Below, piece by piece: positions 16,505-25,752 of a stretch of DNA of 64,000 nt. The stretch spans positions 1 to 64,000 of the forward strand of contig JAVVEH010000022.1 of NCBI GenBank assembly GCA_032251435.1, written 5' to 3'. Source of the stretch: JAVVEH01 sp032251435 (GTDB lineage: Bacteria > Verrucomicrobiota > Lentisphaeria > Oligosphaerales > MVZH01). Both the position numbers and the translations under genes were made by a program. Each line of letters opens with the position of its first letter. The stretch's first letter is position 1. The notes under the pieces are model-generated. The model worked only from the letters and a program-made list of their open reading frames with translations, ran no database searches and was not told where the DNA came from.

Positions 16505-18712
16505 TCAATCCCACCAGCTTTTTGGGAACTCATCTGTTAGTCCCCATAAACCCATGTTGAAATTTTTAAACCCGACTTTCAGGGCCGGGCTTTCGGGTTT
16601 GACCCGGAAGTCATTGTTGTCAGGGTCGACAAACATCGGATCGGCGAAGACCGAATGGCGGTCAAATCCCATGGCCTGCCATTCCGCCAGTTCGATATCG
16701 CGGCGCTCTGTTGATTCACGCTCTTTCACCCGGGCGATGAACCGCCCCAGATCATTGTGGAAACAGTTGTAATCAATCTGCTCAAGCCACGGCGTGCGCA
16801 CGGGAGGAAAGACCAAGTAGTAGATCTCATTGCCGGTGGCGACCTGATTGAACAGGCGGTCGTGGTTCTCTTCCTGGTAGGACGGGCTCATGACGGTGAT
16901 ATTGTTGACATATCGGTCATGGTTGTCCTCGTTGCCCACATGAAAACAGGGTGAACTGGCGCAATTGACCCAGATATTGTTGTGGATCGTCCGGTAGGAG
17001 CCTTCCCGCAATTTCATGCCGACACCGACGCAGATATTATTGTAAATATCATAGTTGGTCGCCCCGTCATCTAAATCCAGTCCCCACCCGTGTTTTTCAA
17101 CAAAGAAATTGTGGCGCAGGATGACCGTTTCCATGGCGTCGGATGTCGAGTGGGCGGCGTCAATACAGCGCGATTTCAGCATTTTTGACTGACCGTGCAC
17201 CGCGCTCCATGTGCGATCGCGTCCCCAGGCGTTGAAGGGGCCATGGTCCAAGGTTTCCAAGCAGGTGTCGTGGATGTGATTGTATTCGATCACATGACCG
17301 CCCCAGGTGCCGTCGCCGATACAGATCCCGGCCCGGGGCAGATGGTGGATCAGATTGTGTCCGACGGTTACGCGTTTGGCCCGGGATATGTAGACCGCCG
17401 CCGTTTGTTTGCCGAACCGCCCAAGATCGTGGAAATAATTGTTTTCGACCCGGCACTCATAGGGAAAATGCTTCTGGGTGCCGGTGGTTGTCTCGAATTC
17501 ACCGACCAACAGAACGCCGCTGTCGCCGACATCCCGGAAGGTGCCGCCGCGCACAGTCAATCCCCGGTTGAAGCCGTTGGCGAAGACGGCGTTGCCTCCC
17601 AGGCCCTCGAAAAGACAGTCGCGGATGTCGCAGCCACGCGTCCCCTCAAGCCGCAACGCCCCGCCGCGATGCAGAGCCCAATCGCCTAGGGAGGGAATTT
17701 CATATCGCTCGAAAAACGTTGTTTCCGTGTGGGCGAAGCGAATGCCTTCAAAGGCGACGTGTTCAACAGACTTCAGGCGGGTTCCCTCCAGGCGGATCAG
17801 TGTCTTTAGCCGTGGCACTTCAATGATTGCCCGGTTGGGATCCACGCCGGCTTCCGGCATCCAGTAAAGTTTGCCCGCCTGTTTGTCCAGATACCACTCT
17901 TTCGGCGCGTCCAGCTCCTCAAAGACGTTTTCAATGTAGAATCGTGATTTTCCGTTAATCCGGGCGCCATCGACCGACCACTTCGCTCCCATTTGATGGC
18001 CGCCTTCCCCGAACCAGATGTGGTTCTTTTCGTGGTCAACGGTTTTGACATGCCACTGTAGATTGCCCCAGCCGGCGAATTGGAAGATATGAATGACCGC
18101 TTCCCAGGGGCGCGCCCACTGTTTTGCCGTGAAGAATTCCGGATCAAAGACAATACCCCGGGCCGGTTCGCAGTCATAGGTCATGTCACGGTCACGGTCA
18201 GGGCATGGATCGGCCACATCGGGCGCGATCGTGTCGATGGGATAGGCATAACCGGTGTCCCGGCCGTCAGCCGTCGGCTCATCATTGGGATAGCGGGCTC
18301 GGATCTGCCGGATTCCATCCGCGAACAGCTGGGTGAAATCAAGCGATCCGTCCGCCGCTTCCGGCAAGTCGCAGACAAAAATGCCATCGCGGAAGGGGCG
18401 CCATTGGCAGGACAGCCGTCGGGCCCCGCTGATAGTCACCCGCTCTCCCGGAGCGGCCTGATAAATGACGGGCGATTCCGCCGTTCCGGAATCTCGCGGA
18501 TCCAGTTGAAACGGCTCGGGCAAATAGTAGGTGCCACTGTGAAGAAGCACTCGCCTGGGCTGGTTGGCCGATGTCACAGCCTGCCGGAGACGGTCCCGGG
18601 CGGCGGCGAGAGTGGCTAAAGGAGCGTCCCGGGTGCCAGGACTTTTATCCGTGCCATGCTGGGCGATATGTATGGGGTTGAAGGTCAATGGAGTCGCTTT
18701 CGGATTAGCCAA
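16505..18712 (-). CDS. Right-handed parallel beta-helix protein, GH141-like
   Basis: A 735-residue protein without signal peptide. The N-terminal part (HIAQHGTDKSPGTRDAPLAT, then VLLHSGTYYLPEPFQLDPRDSGT and ISGARRL) has the layout of GH141 proteins, a family with alpha-fucosidase and xylanase activities. A beta-helix follows from about residue 300 to 640 with repeated short strands (GCDIRDCLFEGLGGNAVFANG, VTVGHNLIHHL, HVIEYNHIHDT). The start is a TTG at 18712, because a stop codon lies just ahead and no ATG fits; this is unusual. The gene lies 107 bases after the UroD gene. An acid pair could not be assigned from sequence alone, so the family call is moderate. Confidence 0.7.
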   Translation of the reverse strand: MANPKATPLTFNPIHIAQHGTDKSPGTRDAPLATLAAARDRLRQAVTSANQPRRVLLHSGTYYLPEPFQLDPRDSGTAESPVIYQAAPGERVTISGARRLSCQWRPFRDGIFVCDLPEAADGSLDFTQLFADGIRQIRARYPNDEPTADGRDTGYAYPIDTIAPDVADPCPDRDRDMTYDCEPARGIVFDPEFFTAKQWARPWEAVIHIFQFAGWGNLQWHVKTVDHEKNHIWFGEGGHQMGAKWSVDGARINGKSRFYIENVFEELDAPKEWYLDKQAGKLYWMPEAGVDPNRAIIEVPRLKTLIRLEGTRLKSVEHVAFEGIRFAHTETTFFERYEIPSLGDWALHRGGALRLEGTRGCDIRDCLFEGLGGNAVFANGFNRGLTVRGGTFRDVGDSGVLLVGEFETTTGTQKHFPYECRVENNYFHDLGRFGKQTAAVYISRAKRVTVGHNLIHHLPRAGICIGDGTWGGHVIEYNHIHDTCLETLDHGPFNAWGRDRTWSAVHGQSKMLKSRCIDAAHSTSDAMETVILRHNFFVEKHGWGLDLDDGATNYDIYNNICVGVGMKLREGSYRTIHNNIWVNCASSPCFHVGNEDNHDRYVNNITVMSPSYQEENHDRLFNQVATGNEIYYLVFPPVRTPWLEQIDYNCFHNDLGRFIARVKERESTERRDIELAEWQAMGFDRHSVFADPMFVDPDNNDFRVKPESPALKVGFKNFNMGLWGLTDEFPKSWWD

Positions 18713-18819
18713 CTAACATAACTTTTCCCAGGTAGACCTCCAGTTGAAGGAGACAAGTTTATACGATGATTTTCTGTTGTCAGCCAGCAGAAAATGTAGC
18801 AGTAATCGCGTTACGACGC

Positions 18820-19776
18820 CTAACCGTTTTTCGCCACATCAATCAGGGCGAGGATATTCTCGACGGGGACATCGGTCTGGAGTTGCTGGGCGGGGGACAG
18901 AATATAACCGCCGTCTTTGGCCATCAGATCGCGGACCCGGCGGGTTTCCGCCCGGACCTCTTCCGGTGTGCCGTAGGGCAGATGCTTCTGTGTGCTGACA
19001 CCTCCCCAGAAGGTCAGCTTGTCACCAAACTCCCGTTTGAGCATGTCCAGGTCCATACACTCGGGTTGAACGGGATTCAGCACATCCAGACCCATCTCAA
19101 TGAGGGAGGGAATCGCTTTGGTGATGCAACCGCAGGAATGCACCCAGACATCCTTGCCGTAGCTATGCACCAGATCATACTCGCGCTGTTCACCGGGGCG
19201 GATCATCGCCTCCCATGTGTCCGGCGACATAATCAGGTCCAGTTGGGTTCCCCAGTCACTGCCGAGCAGCACCCCGTCGATTTCGGGGCAGCCCAGAAAA
19301 TTTTCAAGCATCACCATGTTGCGGTCGATAATGCGATTCAACAGGTTTTGCGCGAAACCCGGATCGCCCGCCATATCGGCCAGAAAATTCTCGATGCCGC
19401 GGGCGGCGTTGGCTTTTTCAAAGTGTGAGCCGTAGATCATGACGAGAATATATTTGTCGCTATGATCGCGCAACAACTTGAGCTTGTCGCGGAATTCAGG
19501 ATAACTGCCATTTCCCTTCACTCCCGGAGGAGCGTCCGGCGGCATCATCGCTTTCCAGTCAGGGCCAAGGTTGTCCCACCACCACCAAGGCGGAGCGACC
19601 TGGATGATGTCGTTGTCTAAAAATTCGTCGGCGCTGTGACAGCCCGTCTCTTTTTCAAATTTCACCCGGGCTTCCCGGGTGAAATCGATGCAATAGGGAA
19701 CCCGGGCGGTTGGTTTGTGGGCAATCGCGTCTTTTACAAGCTGTCGTCTGGTCACTGGTGTCACTCCGGTTGTCAT
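18820..19776 (-). CDS. Uroporphyrinogen decarboxylase / corrinoid methyltransferase family protein
   Basis: A 318-residue member of the UroD/MtaA superfamily. WVHSCGCITKAIPSLIEMGL and the later NPVQPECMDL give the His-x-Cys and Cys of the zinc site seen in methyltransferase members (MtaA, MtbA). The protein ends with TFWGGVSTQKHLPYGTPEEV and YILSPAQQLQTDVPVEN, as in this branch. It is shorter than true heme UroD and not near heme genes. Relatives in PVC genomes sit beside glycan genes, and a role in sugar O-demethylation has been imagined, but nothing here proves it. No signal peptide; the ribosome site is weak. Confidence 0.8.
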   Translation of the reverse strand: MTTGVTPVTRRQLVKDAIAHKPTARVPYCIDFTREARVKFEKETGCHSADEFLDNDIIQVAPPWWWWDNLGPDWKAMMPPDAPPGVKGNGSYPEFRDKLKLLRDHSDKYILVMIYGSHFEKANAARGIENFLADMAGDPGFAQNLLNRIIDRNMVMLENFLGCPEIDGVLLGSDWGTQLDLIMSPDTWEAMIRPGEQREYDLVHSYGKDVWVHSCGCITKAIPSLIEMGLDVLNPVQPECMDLDMLKREFGDKLTFWGGVSTQKHLPYGTPEEVRAETRRVRDLMAKDGGYILSPAQQLQTDVPVENILALIDVAKNG

Positions 19777-20138
19777 AGAAACTGCAATGAACCGTCAATT
19801 TAGCCCCGATTTCTCGAGTCACAATATTGAATCCTCCCTGTTGATGCCGGTTTGCCAAAATCGCAGAGGTCTGTGAAATGGCAACTTGTGACCCCGCGAA
19901 TGTCGGATGTCGGATTCAAAGGGACATTCGAACCGACTGGGAAACTCGAATGTCCAACGGTGAAATTTCAGAGTGACCCCACCGGCCTGGGCATGCCCGA
20001 TCCGGCCAGGATGAAACGACGGAAGACCGGCTAAAGCCGGGACACCAACGGGGGCCAATGCCGGTTTGGCACGGTGCCGTTGGTGTGCCGACTTTAGTCG
20101 GTTGCAATCGCCAAGTTTCGAAAGAGCCTGACATGTGT
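19777..20138. other. Intergenic region with a REP-like pair
   Basis: No gene is seen in these 362 bases. The half next to the GH3 stop holds an inverted pair of REP-like elements (20027-20101). The rest has a loose repeat of GAATGTC/GACATTCGAA motifs (19907-19955) and no clear promoter. Confidence 0.6.
20027..20101. repeat. Inverted pair of REP-like elements (BIME-like)
   Basis: The left element has hairpin CCGGCTAAAGCCGG (20027-20040) followed by GACACCAACGG. The right element, in opposite orientation (20077-20101), has CCGTTGGTGT then hairpin CCGACTTTAGTCGG. The two match at 22 of 25 positions, and the stem differences are a compensating pair (G-C against A-T). A third copy is at 63794-63813. 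Confidence 0.8.
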
Positions 20139-22262
20139 TTAGATGAGCCGAAATTCCGCTTCAGGTCGGCGACTGGCCTCCAGAATGAAACGACCTGCTT
20201 CCAATACGGGATTGCCTTGGTTGTCCGGATATACGAGATGCTTATTTGGCTCAATGGCGAGGGATACAGTTTTTGTTTCACCGGTATTAAGATCAATTTT
20301 TTCAAAATGGATCAGCCGCCGTGTGGGCTGGGTGATCCGGGCTTCGGGGTCGCGGAGATACCAGAAGACCGTTTCCGCACCCGCCCGGCCTCCGGTATTG
20401 GTGACAGTGACCGATGCCGTGAGCGTTTCATTTTCTTTGATCCGCCGCGCGGAGAGGCTGAGAGGACTGTAGTCAAACGTGGTATAACTGAGTCCATGGC
20501 CAAAATCGAAAACAGCTCCGGTTTCGATATTCCGGTAGCGTCCCTGTCTCGGTCCTGACCGGGCATAAGGGCGCATGCTGTAATAGGTTGGAATGTGCCC
20601 GGTGGAGCGGGGGAAAGTAATCGCCAGCTTGCCGGAGGGATTCACTGCTCCTAATAAAACATCGGCCACAGCGAATCCACCCATGGTGCCGGGTTGCCAG
20701 GCGCTGAGAATTGTAGCTGCCTTGGGTTCAATCGTATGCAGCCCGAGAGGACGCCCGTGAACCAGGACCAGTATAACAGGCTTTCCAGTGGCCAGAAGCG
20801 CATCAAGAAGTCGTTCCTGAATTTCCGGCAGTTCAATGGTGTTGCGTGATTGGTTTTCACCGGTCCACCCCCCCGGCTCACCCAGGCACAAGATGATACT
20901 GTCAGACACCTCGGCAGCCGCAACCGCTTCACAAAAGTTAGTGGTATCATTACCGTCGAAATCACATCCCTGAGCATACGTGAGACTTCCGTTAAATCGT
21001 GTTTCCAGGCCCGTCCGAATGGTGAGGGTATCCTCCAGACGTCCGCAGCATTCCCAGCTGCCCAGCAGGCACGCCGGGTCATCCGCGGCAGGTCCGATGA
21101 GAGCAATGCGCGCCGCGTTGAGCGGCAACTCTTCACGATCGTTTTTTAAAAGGACCAGGCTCTCCTGTGCCAGTTTTTCGGCGGCTTCTTTGGCTTCCGG
21201 CCGGAGAAAAGCACGATCAAAAAGTCCCTCATCAAAGTAGGGATTTTCAAACAGTCCCAAACGGAATTTGACCCTTAGGATTCGGCGGACAGACTCATCC
21301 ACAACCGATATTTCCAGCTTGTCTGAATCAATCAAGTCCGGAATATTTCTGTATATCTGGTCGGTCATATCCATGTCATTTCCGGCTTCCAGGCAGACAC
21401 GTGTCTGCTCTTCCGGATCCGTAGTCATGCCCTGCTGGGCAAGCTGAGCGACAGCTTCCCAGTCGGAAACCACAAAGCCGTCAAATCCCCAGCGTTCTCT
21501 CAAAAGCTCTGTTAGAAGATAGCGGTTTGCCACAGCGGGCGTGCCGGTAATGTCATTAAACGCACTCATGATCGTCGCGGCACCGGCATCCACGCCGGCT
21601 TTGTAGGGTGGCAGGATACTTTCCCACAAGGCGCGCATGGATATATCCGTATACACGTAATCCCGGCCGCCTTCACTCCAGCCATATCCGGCATAATGCT
21701 TAAGACAGGCGGCAATGGAATCGGGAGCGCTCAAGTCATCTCCCTGATACCCCTTTACAGCGGCAGCCCCAAAACATCCGTTGACATAAGGATCTTCACC
21801 ATACCCCTCCACAACGCGTCCCCAGCGGGGATCACGGCACACGTCAATCATCGGTGAAAATGTCCAGTGATATCCCTTGGCAACCGATTCCTTAGCAGAA
21901 TATCGGGCGCACGCCTGGACCCGTTCCGGTCGGAAAGAGCAGGCTTGGGCCAGTGAGTGGGGATAGACGGTGACACAACCATGAATAACATCCATCCCGA
22001 ACATAATCGGGATGCCCAGCCGCGTCCCTTCCATCGCCGCTTTCTGAAACCTATTATGCTTGGCTGGCCCCAACCGGCTGCCTAGAATCGAACCAATCGT
22101 CGGTCGAAATTGAGCTTCCCCCACATTGTTCGGGTTGATATCTTTGCGAACCGCTATCTGGATCAACTGGTCTGTTTTTTCTTCAATGGTCATGCGCCCC
22201 AGAAGATCCTCCACGCGCTCTTCAATGGGGCGCTCCGCATGCTTGTAAAGGGGCTTTTCCAA
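20139..22262 (-). CDS. GH3 beta-glycosidase, cytoplasmic
   Basis: A 707-residue GH3 enzyme, in the usual size range. The N-terminal barrel has LGIPIMFGMDVIHG and CLKHYAGYG; the nucleophile is Asp267 in GFVVSDWEAVAQ. The alpha/beta sandwich domain has ESLVLLKNDREELPL and an acid/base region CLGEPGGWTGENQSRNTIEL. A C-terminal fibronectin-III-like domain (GHGLSYTTFDYS to the end) completes it. No signal peptide. The start is TTG at 22262 with AAGGA seven bases ahead; no ATG is placed to give the full N-terminus. Family activities include beta-glucosidase and beta-xylosidase; specificity cannot be read. Confidence 0.92.
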   Translation of the reverse strand: MEKPLYKHAERPIEERVEDLLGRMTIEEKTDQLIQIAVRKDINPNNVGEAQFRPTIGSILGSRLGPAKHNRFQKAAMEGTRLGIPIMFGMDVIHGCVTVYPHSLAQACSFRPERVQACARYSAKESVAKGYHWTFSPMIDVCRDPRWGRVVEGYGEDPYVNGCFGAAAVKGYQGDDLSAPDSIAACLKHYAGYGWSEGGRDYVYTDISMRALWESILPPYKAGVDAGAATIMSAFNDITGTPAVANRYLLTELLRERWGFDGFVVSDWEAVAQLAQQGMTTDPEEQTRVCLEAGNDMDMTDQIYRNIPDLIDSDKLEISVVDESVRRILRVKFRLGLFENPYFDEGLFDRAFLRPEAKEAAEKLAQESLVLLKNDREELPLNAARIALIGPAADDPACLLGSWECCGRLEDTLTIRTGLETRFNGSLTYAQGCDFDGNDTTNFCEAVAAAEVSDSIILCLGEPGGWTGENQSRNTIELPEIQERLLDALLATGKPVILVLVHGRPLGLHTIEPKAATILSAWQPGTMGGFAVADVLLGAVNPSGKLAITFPRSTGHIPTYYSMRPYARSGPRQGRYRNIETGAVFDFGHGLSYTTFDYSPLSLSARRIKENETLTASVTVTNTGGRAGAETVFWYLRDPEARITQPTRRLIHFEKIDLNTGETKTVSLAIEPNKHLVYPDNQGNPVLEAGRFILEASRRPEAEFRLI

Positions 22263-22328
22263 GAGGTATTCCTTTATTGTCTGACACTCATTTTTTTGAA
22301 TGAAATTCTACTGTGATTTTGACTCATA

Positions 22329-22344
22329 TGATCAGGCCTGATCA
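22329..22344. promoter_or_regulatory. Perfect 16-bp palindrome upstream of GH3
   Basis: TGATCAGGCCTGATCA is a perfect palindrome 66 bases ahead of the GH3 start, in the only non-coding stretch between it and the metallophosphatase gene. Flanking TTTTGAC (22317-22323) and GTCAAAA (22347-22353) extend the dyad unevenly. An operator is possible. Confidence 0.45.
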
Positions 22345-22379
22345 GCGTCAAAAATAGCGAGACGGTAAAAACCGTGACC

Positions 22380-23840
22380 TTATTGAAGAAGGACATCCCC
22401 TAGACTCCCGTCATATCCGGCCTGCCGGAGCAGGGCGATATGATAGGCAAAGTCACCGATTTCGGCCAGATTGTGGGAATCGCTGCCGAAGGAGAATTTG
22501 ACACCCGTATCCAGGCAGCAACGGACAAATTCCACCGGCGGCTGGTTGGTGTGAAAATTGATTTCCGCCGCCACGTTATATCGCTTCAGCAAGCGCGCTG
22601 TGGGTTCGAACAGTTCGGGGGGCGCGTCCCAGCCAAATCGGCGGAAAATCCGCAGCGGATGGGCAAGGATCCGGACGCCCTGCCGACACATGGCTTCCAC
22701 CAGGAAGAGGAAATCATCCAGATCGCTCCTCCGCGGCGGAGTTTCCCGTGTCAAGCCGGGCAGGGCATGGACAGTGCCCATGAGCCCATCAAACTGACGG
22801 GCATCCTCCGTCCGGACAACCAAACCTCCGCGGGCGTCGCAGTCCACTTCCAGGCTGAAACGGGCGAAATCGTCCTCGTACGCATCCTTCAGCTTCAGAT
22901 AGTCCGGCATGCGGTTGAATGCCGCTTCCGCACCCTCGATTCCGGCCTGTACCCAGGCATTGCCCCAGTAGGCTTTCCGATCGTAGTAGAGCTGTCCGGA
23001 GTGCTCGGTAAAGGTAATACCGGCGATCCCGAAATCCCGGGCCAAAGCGATAGTTCTCTCGACCGTCATGTTTTCCGCGCAGTAGGCCAGTTGTGTATGC
23101 AGGTGATTGTCCACCAGATTCAATTCCGGGGACATGGCCAGCTCGTGCCGTTGGGTCTCAACGTGGTTGCCGTTCAGTGTGATTGTCATGAATGGAAAGG
23201 GCGCTTCACAGAGACCAGGCGCTGTCACAAAAGAGACGGGTCCATCGGTGACCGTTTCCGCCCCGTGATGGTGATGTCCGCTAATTGATAGAACAACCCC
23301 GGCTTCTTTGAGCGCGGCGATAATATCCGGGGCGTTGATGTAGTTATAGGGTGTCACCCGGCCCAGTTCGGGTGGAAACAGACAGACGTGCTGCAAGGCG
23401 ACGATCTGACCATTAAACCCGGCTCTGGCGCTCTTGATCCGGTCAATATCCTCTTGCCGCCGCCGCGCGTTATACCCCGGCTCTTCCGGATCAATAAACG
23501 GAAGGAACCGGACCCCTTTGATATCTAACCAATCGGCGGGTCGCTCGAAAACGCGGTAAAACTGGTTGATGTCTTTATCGTGGTTGCCAGGAATCGCGAC
23601 ATAAGGGGCTTCGAGTTTGTCAAGGATATCCTTGAGCGTCTGAAGGCGCTTTTCAGTTCCTGAAGTTCCGCCTGCGTCAACCAAGTCTCCCAGAACCAGC
23701 ACCACATCCGGGTGTACTAGAGCATTGAGGCGGCGCACGGCGCGCTCCATAAGAATATCCGCGATCTCACACCGTCGGCGGCTGCCGACGGGGTGGGCTT
23801 CTCCAAAGTGTATATCCGTTAAAACAGCAATTTTCATCAT
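22380..23840 (-). CDS. Fusion of calcineurin-like phosphoesterase and PHP domain
   Basis: A 486-residue cytoplasmic protein with two complete metallo-hydrolase domains. Residues 1-235 are a calcineurin-like phosphoesterase: VLTDIHFGE, VLVLGDLVD, IPGNHDKD and ISGHHHHG hold all metal-ligand motifs. Residues about 240-486 are a PHP domain: LVDNHLHTQLAYCAEN, FTEHSGQ, RILAHPLRIF and FSFGSDSHN. Both sites look intact. The pairing suggests stepwise removal of phosphate from one substrate, but none is known. The ATG follows the sulfatase stop codon with no gap, and GAGGA in the end of that gene is its ribosome site, so the two are coupled. Confidence 0.88.
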   Translation of the reverse strand: MMKIAVLTDIHFGEAHPVGSRRRCEIADILMERAVRRLNALVHPDVVLVLGDLVDAGGTSGTEKRLQTLKDILDKLEAPYVAIPGNHDKDINQFYRVFERPADWLDIKGVRFLPFIDPEEPGYNARRRQEDIDRIKSARAGFNGQIVALQHVCLFPPELGRVTPYNYINAPDIIAALKEAGVVLSISGHHHHGAETVTDGPVSFVTAPGLCEAPFPFMTITLNGNHVETQRHELAMSPELNLVDNHLHTQLAYCAENMTVERTIALARDFGIAGITFTEHSGQLYYDRKAYWGNAWVQAGIEGAEAAFNRMPDYLKLKDAYEDDFARFSLEVDCDARGGLVVRTEDARQFDGLMGTVHALPGLTRETPPRRSDLDDFLFLVEAMCRQGVRILAHPLRIFRRFGWDAPPELFEPTARLLKRYNVAAEINFHTNQPPVEFVRCCLDTGVKFSFGSDSHNLAEIGDFAYHIALLRQAGYDGSLGDVLLQ

Positions 23841-25752
23841 TTATTTCCTCAGGAGGGCGGGCATTTCGGTCCGGGTAAGTTCGGATTGGAGCTGCTTGAA
23901 AAGCTCCAGGATAAGCGGTTGCAACTCCGGTTCCCCCGCCAGATTTTTCAGTTCGCACGGGTCATTTTTCCGGTCAAAAAGCATGGTTTCTTTATGTTTG
24001 GGATAATAGACCAGCTTGTACTCATTGGTCACGATCGCGCGCATGGGAAGATGATGATCGAATGATTTACCCATCCGGTCAATTTCGACCAGGGCCGTTT
24101 TGCGAAGAGGCTCCGCGTCGCCCGCGACAACAGGGGCGAGGCCTTCACCCGGAAGATCACAGGGAAAGGCGACACCGGCCAGATCCATGACGGTCGGCAC
24201 CAGATCCAGCATGCTGACCACATCCTCAACCACTTTCCCCTTCGGGGCGCCGGGAGCTTTAACAATGAACGGAATGCGCATGTGCGCGTCATACGGATAC
24301 ACGCTCTTATAGAAAAGCCCATGCTCCCCCAGTTGATCCCCGTGGTCGGAAATGAAGATCACGACGGTGTTGTCGGTGATGCCCAACTCGTCCAGACAAT
24401 CCAGCACGCGTCCCACCTGCTCGTCCACGTGTGACTCCATGCCGTAAGTTTGTTTGATAGATTTTTTGATCAACTCAGGGTCGATCACGTCGGTGCCCAG
24501 GCCGACCTTGGTCATGGTCCGGCTGCGGCTTTCCGGGCTTAAAGCCAGTGTTTGCGGCGGCAGTTGGATGTCGACATCGTCGTAGAAGTCGCTCCATTTC
24601 TTTACAGCGGCGAAGGGTTCATGGGGATCGGGAAAGGAGCACCAGAGGAAGAAGGGGGAAGATGCGGGAGCAGGGGCTGCTCNNNNNNNNNNNNNNNNNN
24701 NNNNNNNNNNNNNNNNNNNNNNNNNNNNNNNNNNNNNNNNNNNNNNNNNNNNNNNNNNNNNNNNNNNNNNNNNNNNNNNNNNCCGCCACCGAACCAGGGG
24801 CTGCTCCCGCCACCGAACCAGGGGCTGCTCCCGCCACCGAACCAGGGGCTGCTCCCGCCACTGAACCAGGTGCTGCCTGGTTTATTCGTGATTCGTGATT
24901 GCCGCTTCGCTCCAGCTCCGGTAGGGCTGGCACTGTCCTGCGGACGGTCGTGATTCGGGATTGGTCAGAAATGTCCTGGGTTTTTATTTCGGATTTCGGA
25001 TTTCGGATTTCTCTGGGTCCTTGGGTACTTGGGTATTTGGGTGTTTGTATGTTTGGGTGTTTGGGTATTTCCTCTTCTTCCCCGCCTGCCACTCGCCCCT
25101 TTCCCATCGCCATTTGCGTGATAAACTCAATGCTTCGATCGGCGATCCAGGTGTTGTAGTGCAGATCGGCATCGATGGTCAGAGGATGCGGGTCGGCGTT
25201 ATTACATGTATATCCCGCATAGGCTCCCGGGTGATTTTCCTCCAGCCAGGTCACGTATTCCCCGTAAATGTAATGAACATGCCCCTGCGCCAATTCAACA
25301 GTTTGCAGACCGTAGTAATTGTCGGGGAAGTGCTTGTAGAAGGCTCCTTCCCAATGACCGGGCCAGTCCCAGTAAATCCGCCGTTCCGGGTATTCGGAAA
25401 AATCCTCATCCGCCGCGATTTCTCTACCCCCGGCTCCTGCAAGATGAAGTTTTCCCACCGCATGTGTACGGTAACCGGCATTGGCCAGAACGCCGGGCAG
25501 GGTTGGCAAATCCTTGCGAAGATTAAAGCCGTTGTCAGGCATGCCGTTGACCCGGTTGGTCTGTCCGGTGAACATGGTGGCCCGGGCCGGCATGCAAATG
25601 GGGCAGGAGCTGTAGCAGTTCTTAAACAGGGTTCCCTCGGCGGCAAGGCGGTCGATATTCGGGGTCTTCACATCGGGGTGTCCCATGCAACTCAGATGGT
25701 CACCGCGTTGTTCATCGGTACAGAAAATAAGAATATTGGGATGTTTAGGCAT
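23841..25752 (-). CDS. Type I sulfatase carrying a large in-frame repeat insertion and a gap
   Basis: The N-terminal half runs from 25752: ILIFCTDEQRGDH, CPICMPARATMFTGQ with formylglycine Cys53, and GKLHLAGAGG. The C-terminal half (24656 down to 23841) resumes with FFLWCSFPDPHEPF and holds VVIFISDHGDQLGEHGLFYK. Between IEFITQMAMGKG and FFLWCSF, where sulfatases have a few residues, lie roughly 450 bases of short tandem repeats plus the 100-N gap. The visible repeats keep the frame open; the frame change across the gap is explained by its arbitrary length. No signal peptide. The ATG overlaps the GH110 stop by eight bases. Whether the enzyme folds is unknown; it could be a recent pseudogene. 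Confidence 0.8.
24657..25105. repeat. Compound repeat insertion inside the sulfatase gene
   Basis: From left to right: a truncated hairpin unit CGGGAGCAGGGGCTGCTC (24665-24682), the gap, about four copies of a 24-bp unit (CCGCCACCGAACCAGGGGCT plus GCTC), GATTCGTGATT-type units, three 7-bp ATTTCGG units (24986-25006), then seven 8-bp units of GGGTATTT type (25015-25070). None makes a stop codon in the sulfatase frame. Confidence 0.88.
24683..24782. other. Scaffold gap of 100 N
   Basis: There are exactly 100 N inside the 24-bp repeat array of the sulfatase gene. The true length is unknown. Confidence 0.95.

Noticed and set aside
22363..22378. Terminator after the metallophosphatase-PHP gene
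   Set aside because: ACGGTAAAAACCGT gives a stem of only five bases, with no T-run after it.
23841..25752. Two separate sulfatase genes or a frameshifted pseudogene
   Set aside because: The halves supply complementary parts of one sulfatase, and the frame difference is explained by the arbitrary 100-N gap. True loss of function cannot be ruled out.
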